64,000 nucleotides of DNA from contig JALFZJ010000020.1 of assembly GCA_022783665.1 (NCBI GenBank), forward strand, positions 1 through 64,000. Reading direction: 5' to 3'. The position numbers were made by a program, and so were the translations under genes. A model generated the notes under the pieces. That model ran no database searches. It was given only the letters and a program-made list of their open reading frames with translations, and had not been told where the DNA came from. This stretch comes from Arcanobacterium sp. Lineage in GTDB: Bacteria > Actinomycetota > Actinomycetes > Actinomycetales > Actinomycetaceae. This document shows, in pieces, positions 61,981 to 64,000 of the stretch. Every line of letters begins with the position of its first letter. Within the stretch, counting starts at the first letter, position 1.

Positions 61981-63506
61981 GCGATCAAATTCCTGGAGCA
62001 GCGTTTTTTGACGGTAAAACTGTGGCTGTGCTCGGTCTAGGAATCTCCGGGCAGGCAAGCGTAGAGGCACTGCGTGCGCACACCCAGGCCAGTATCAGCG
62101 TCTGGGATGCACGTGACGACGCTGTGAAACCCTACAGAGGTACCGATCGAATTACCCATGCGTACGCTGATTCCCAGCCCGAACGGCTCATCACTGCATT
62201 GCTCGATACGGCGCCCGATATCGTCGTCATCGCTCCTGCTTTTCGCCACACAGGCGTGGAATGGCAGGCTCTGCGTGAGGCCAAGGCTACTGTATGGAGC
62301 GAAATTGAACTTGCGTGGCATTTGCGTGCGGCGCATCCAGATGGCACATTCGCGCCGTGGGTGTGCATCACTGGTACAAATGGTAAAACCACCACAACTA
62401 CGATGCTTGCCCATATTCTCGACGCTGCCGGCATGGGCGGGGTAGCAGTGGGGAACGTCGGCAATCCTGCAGTCACCGCCGTCAGTGATCTGAGCAGCGA
62501 TGCTCCCAGGGTCTTTGCCTTCGAGCTTTCTTCCTTCCAACTCACCGCCACATACTCGGTGGAGCCTTTAGCCTCTGTGTGCCTCAATGTGGCCGATGAT
62601 CATCTTGAATGGCATGGCACACGCGAGGCATACCGTGATGCGAAAGCGAATATCTACAATCGCGTGCATAAAGCGTGCGTCTATCCCGTGGGTGATAGCG
62701 TCGTGCAAGAGATGGTAGACGACGCAGATGTGGTTGAGGGTGCGCGGGCAATCGGGTTCGTTATCGGCACTCCCAGCATCGGTGAAGTTGGTATCGTCTC
62801 AACGGCAGACGGCGATTCTCCAGCTATGCTCGAGGATCAGCTTGTGATTGATCGAGCATTTGGCCCGCGCAGAGCCACCGAGCCAGAGGTACTGTTCACA
62901 CTGGCAGATATCGCTCACCTCGCGCCCATTGGAATGGATCTTCCTCTACATATCGTGAAAGACGCAATGGCTGCGGCCACTCTTGCCCGCGCAGCTGGCG
63001 CACCGGCCAGTGCGATCCAGTCGGCACTGCGCTCCTTCACGCCAGGCAAGCATCGCATCGAGAATCTTGGCACCTTAGAAGGCGCGCGTTGGATCGACGA
63101 TTCTAAAGCGACCAATGCCCATGCGGCAGCGGCATCACTTCTTGCACAAAATGACGCAAGCGTTGTGTGGATCGTTGGTGGCCTCGCTAAAGGTGCGCAG
63201 TTCACTGAGCTCGTTGAACGCGTGGAATCACGTATCGCGGCGGCAGTCGTGATTGGCGTGGATCAGCAACCATGGAAGGAAGCTTTTGCTTCGGTAGATT
63301 TCCCCGTGACATATATTGATCCTGCGTCAGCCACCCCTATGCGTGACGCCGTAAGATGCGCGGCGAAAGTAGCACACCCGGGCAATACCGTGTTGCTTGC
63401 CCCCGCATCTGCATCGCAGGATCAATTCCGCAGCTATGCGGAACGCGGTGATGCGTTTGCCGAGGAATTCCGCTCATTGGCGCATGATCGATCCAGCGAG
63501 GTGTGA
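61962..63506 (+). CDS. murD: UDP-MurNAc-L-alanine:D-glutamate ligase
   Basis: VLGLGISGQASVEAL...CITGTNGKTTTTTMLAHIL...WIDDSKATNAHAA. Confidence 0.97.
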   Translation: MAIGSMSDQIPGAAFFDGKTVAVLGLGISGQASVEALRAHTQASISVWDARDDAVKPYRGTDRITHAYADSQPERLITALLDTAPDIVVIAPAFRHTGVEWQALREAKATVWSEIELAWHLRAAHPDGTFAPWVCITGTNGKTTTTTMLAHILDAAGMGGVAVGNVGNPAVTAVSDLSSDAPRVFAFELSSFQLTATYSVEPLASVCLNVADDHLEWHGTREAYRDAKANIYNRVHKACVYPVGDSVVQEMVDDADVVEGARAIGFVIGTPSIGEVGIVSTADGDSPAMLEDQLVIDRAFGPRRATEPEVLFTLADIAHLAPIGMDLPLHIVKDAMAAATLARAAGAPASAIQSALRSFTPGKHRIENLGTLEGARWIDDSKATNAHAAAASLLAQNDASVVWIVGGLAKGAQFTELVERVESRIAAAVVIGVDQQPWKEAFASVDFPVTYIDPASATPMRDAVRCAAKVAHPGNTVLLAPASASQDQFRSYAERGDAFAEEFRSLAHDRSSEV

Positions 63507-63508
63507 TA

Positions 63509-64000
63509 TGCCTGATGCGACGTCACACACCTCACCCCGTTCACGTCATGATAACCCTTCGGCAACGGGGCAGCGCGCATCGCGGCAAGCAGATGCCCGG
63601 CCTACAAAAGCACAGGTGCGAAGCACATTTGCGAATAGTCGGCGAGCCGCTAGCCCGAATGAGAATCGCCTCTACGAGTATCCAAGCCTTATAGCGCAGC
63701 CAGTGTTAGATAGGAGGCCTTCGCAAGGCTCGTCTTTGCGTGACCGGCAGACCTCAAGTACACGCCAGGTTGGGCTCATTGTGATGCTCACGAGTTCGCT
63801 TGCGCTTACGGTACTCGGCGTTATCATGGTGTTTTCTGCTACCTCCGCAAGCTCGATTAGTGCGGTGACGAATAGCGGTGGCCAGGCCACATTGCTTTCC
63901 TTTTCGGTAGCTTTACGCCACTTTGCATGGGTGATTATTTCTGCAGTGGTTGGTTTCGTTATTGCTCTCATTCCTGCTCGCTGGCTCGAAATGATGTGTT
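63509..64000 (+). CDS. ftsW: FtsW (N-terminal part, truncated by window edge)
   Basis: My translation from ATG 63509 is open to the window end: ~90 aa hydrophilic N-terminus, then LLTSSLALTVLGVIMVFSATSASSI...FAWVIISAVVGFVIALIPARWLEMM. Absent from the ORF track because it has no stop. Confidence 0.9.

Noticed and set aside
1-64000. Defence island, prophage, transposon, BGC, rRNA/tRNA or CRISPR
   Set aside because: Gene-by-gene reading shows conserved core functions only; I found no transposase, integrase, Cas, restriction-modification or toxin-antitoxin signature and no convincing tRNA T-loop/acceptor pattern. A tRNAscan or DefenseFinder run would be decisive.

Overview
The window is a contiguous, gene-dense, housekeeping segment of a moderate-GC actinobacterial chromosome. 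Gene content and order suggest an Actinomycetaceae-like organism, but this is inference; no taxonomy search was run. Left to right: (i) a minus-strand ECF-type transporter cassette (tandem ATPase running off the left edge, EcfT, MptD-like S component); (ii) pyrH-frr-cdsA-rlmN-DivIVA-like-dxr-M50 protease-ispG-GNAT-proS; (iii) a DUF4439-like gene, then rimP-nusA-infB-rbfA-truB-(His/Cys-rich small ORF)-ribF-rpsO-pnp-M16 peptidase-dapB; (iv) dapA-rnj-ftsK-pgsA-cinA-clgR-DUF3046-recA-recX-miaB-miaA-hflX-dinG; (v) lexA with a divergent SOS-box-controlled membrane ORF, nrdR, serA, a HelD/HelR-like helicase, an interrupted PAC2 gene, dinB and DUF3040; (vi) the dcw cluster mraZ-rsmH-ftsL-ftsI-murF-mraY-murD-ftsW (partial), without murE. 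I saw no rRNA, tRNA, CRISPR array, transposase or prophage. The most interesting items are: a lineage-specific-looking SOS-controlled membrane protein with three LexA-type boxes in the DivS/ChiZ position; a translationally coupled His/Cys-rich small protein between truB and ribF; a 25-codon ORF abutting a 15-bp hairpin between nusA and infB; an in-frame amber codon splitting a PAC2-family gene; a protein made almost entirely of repeated DivIVA-N-like modules; and three TGGNG repeats at exact 10-bp spacing upstream of mraZ.
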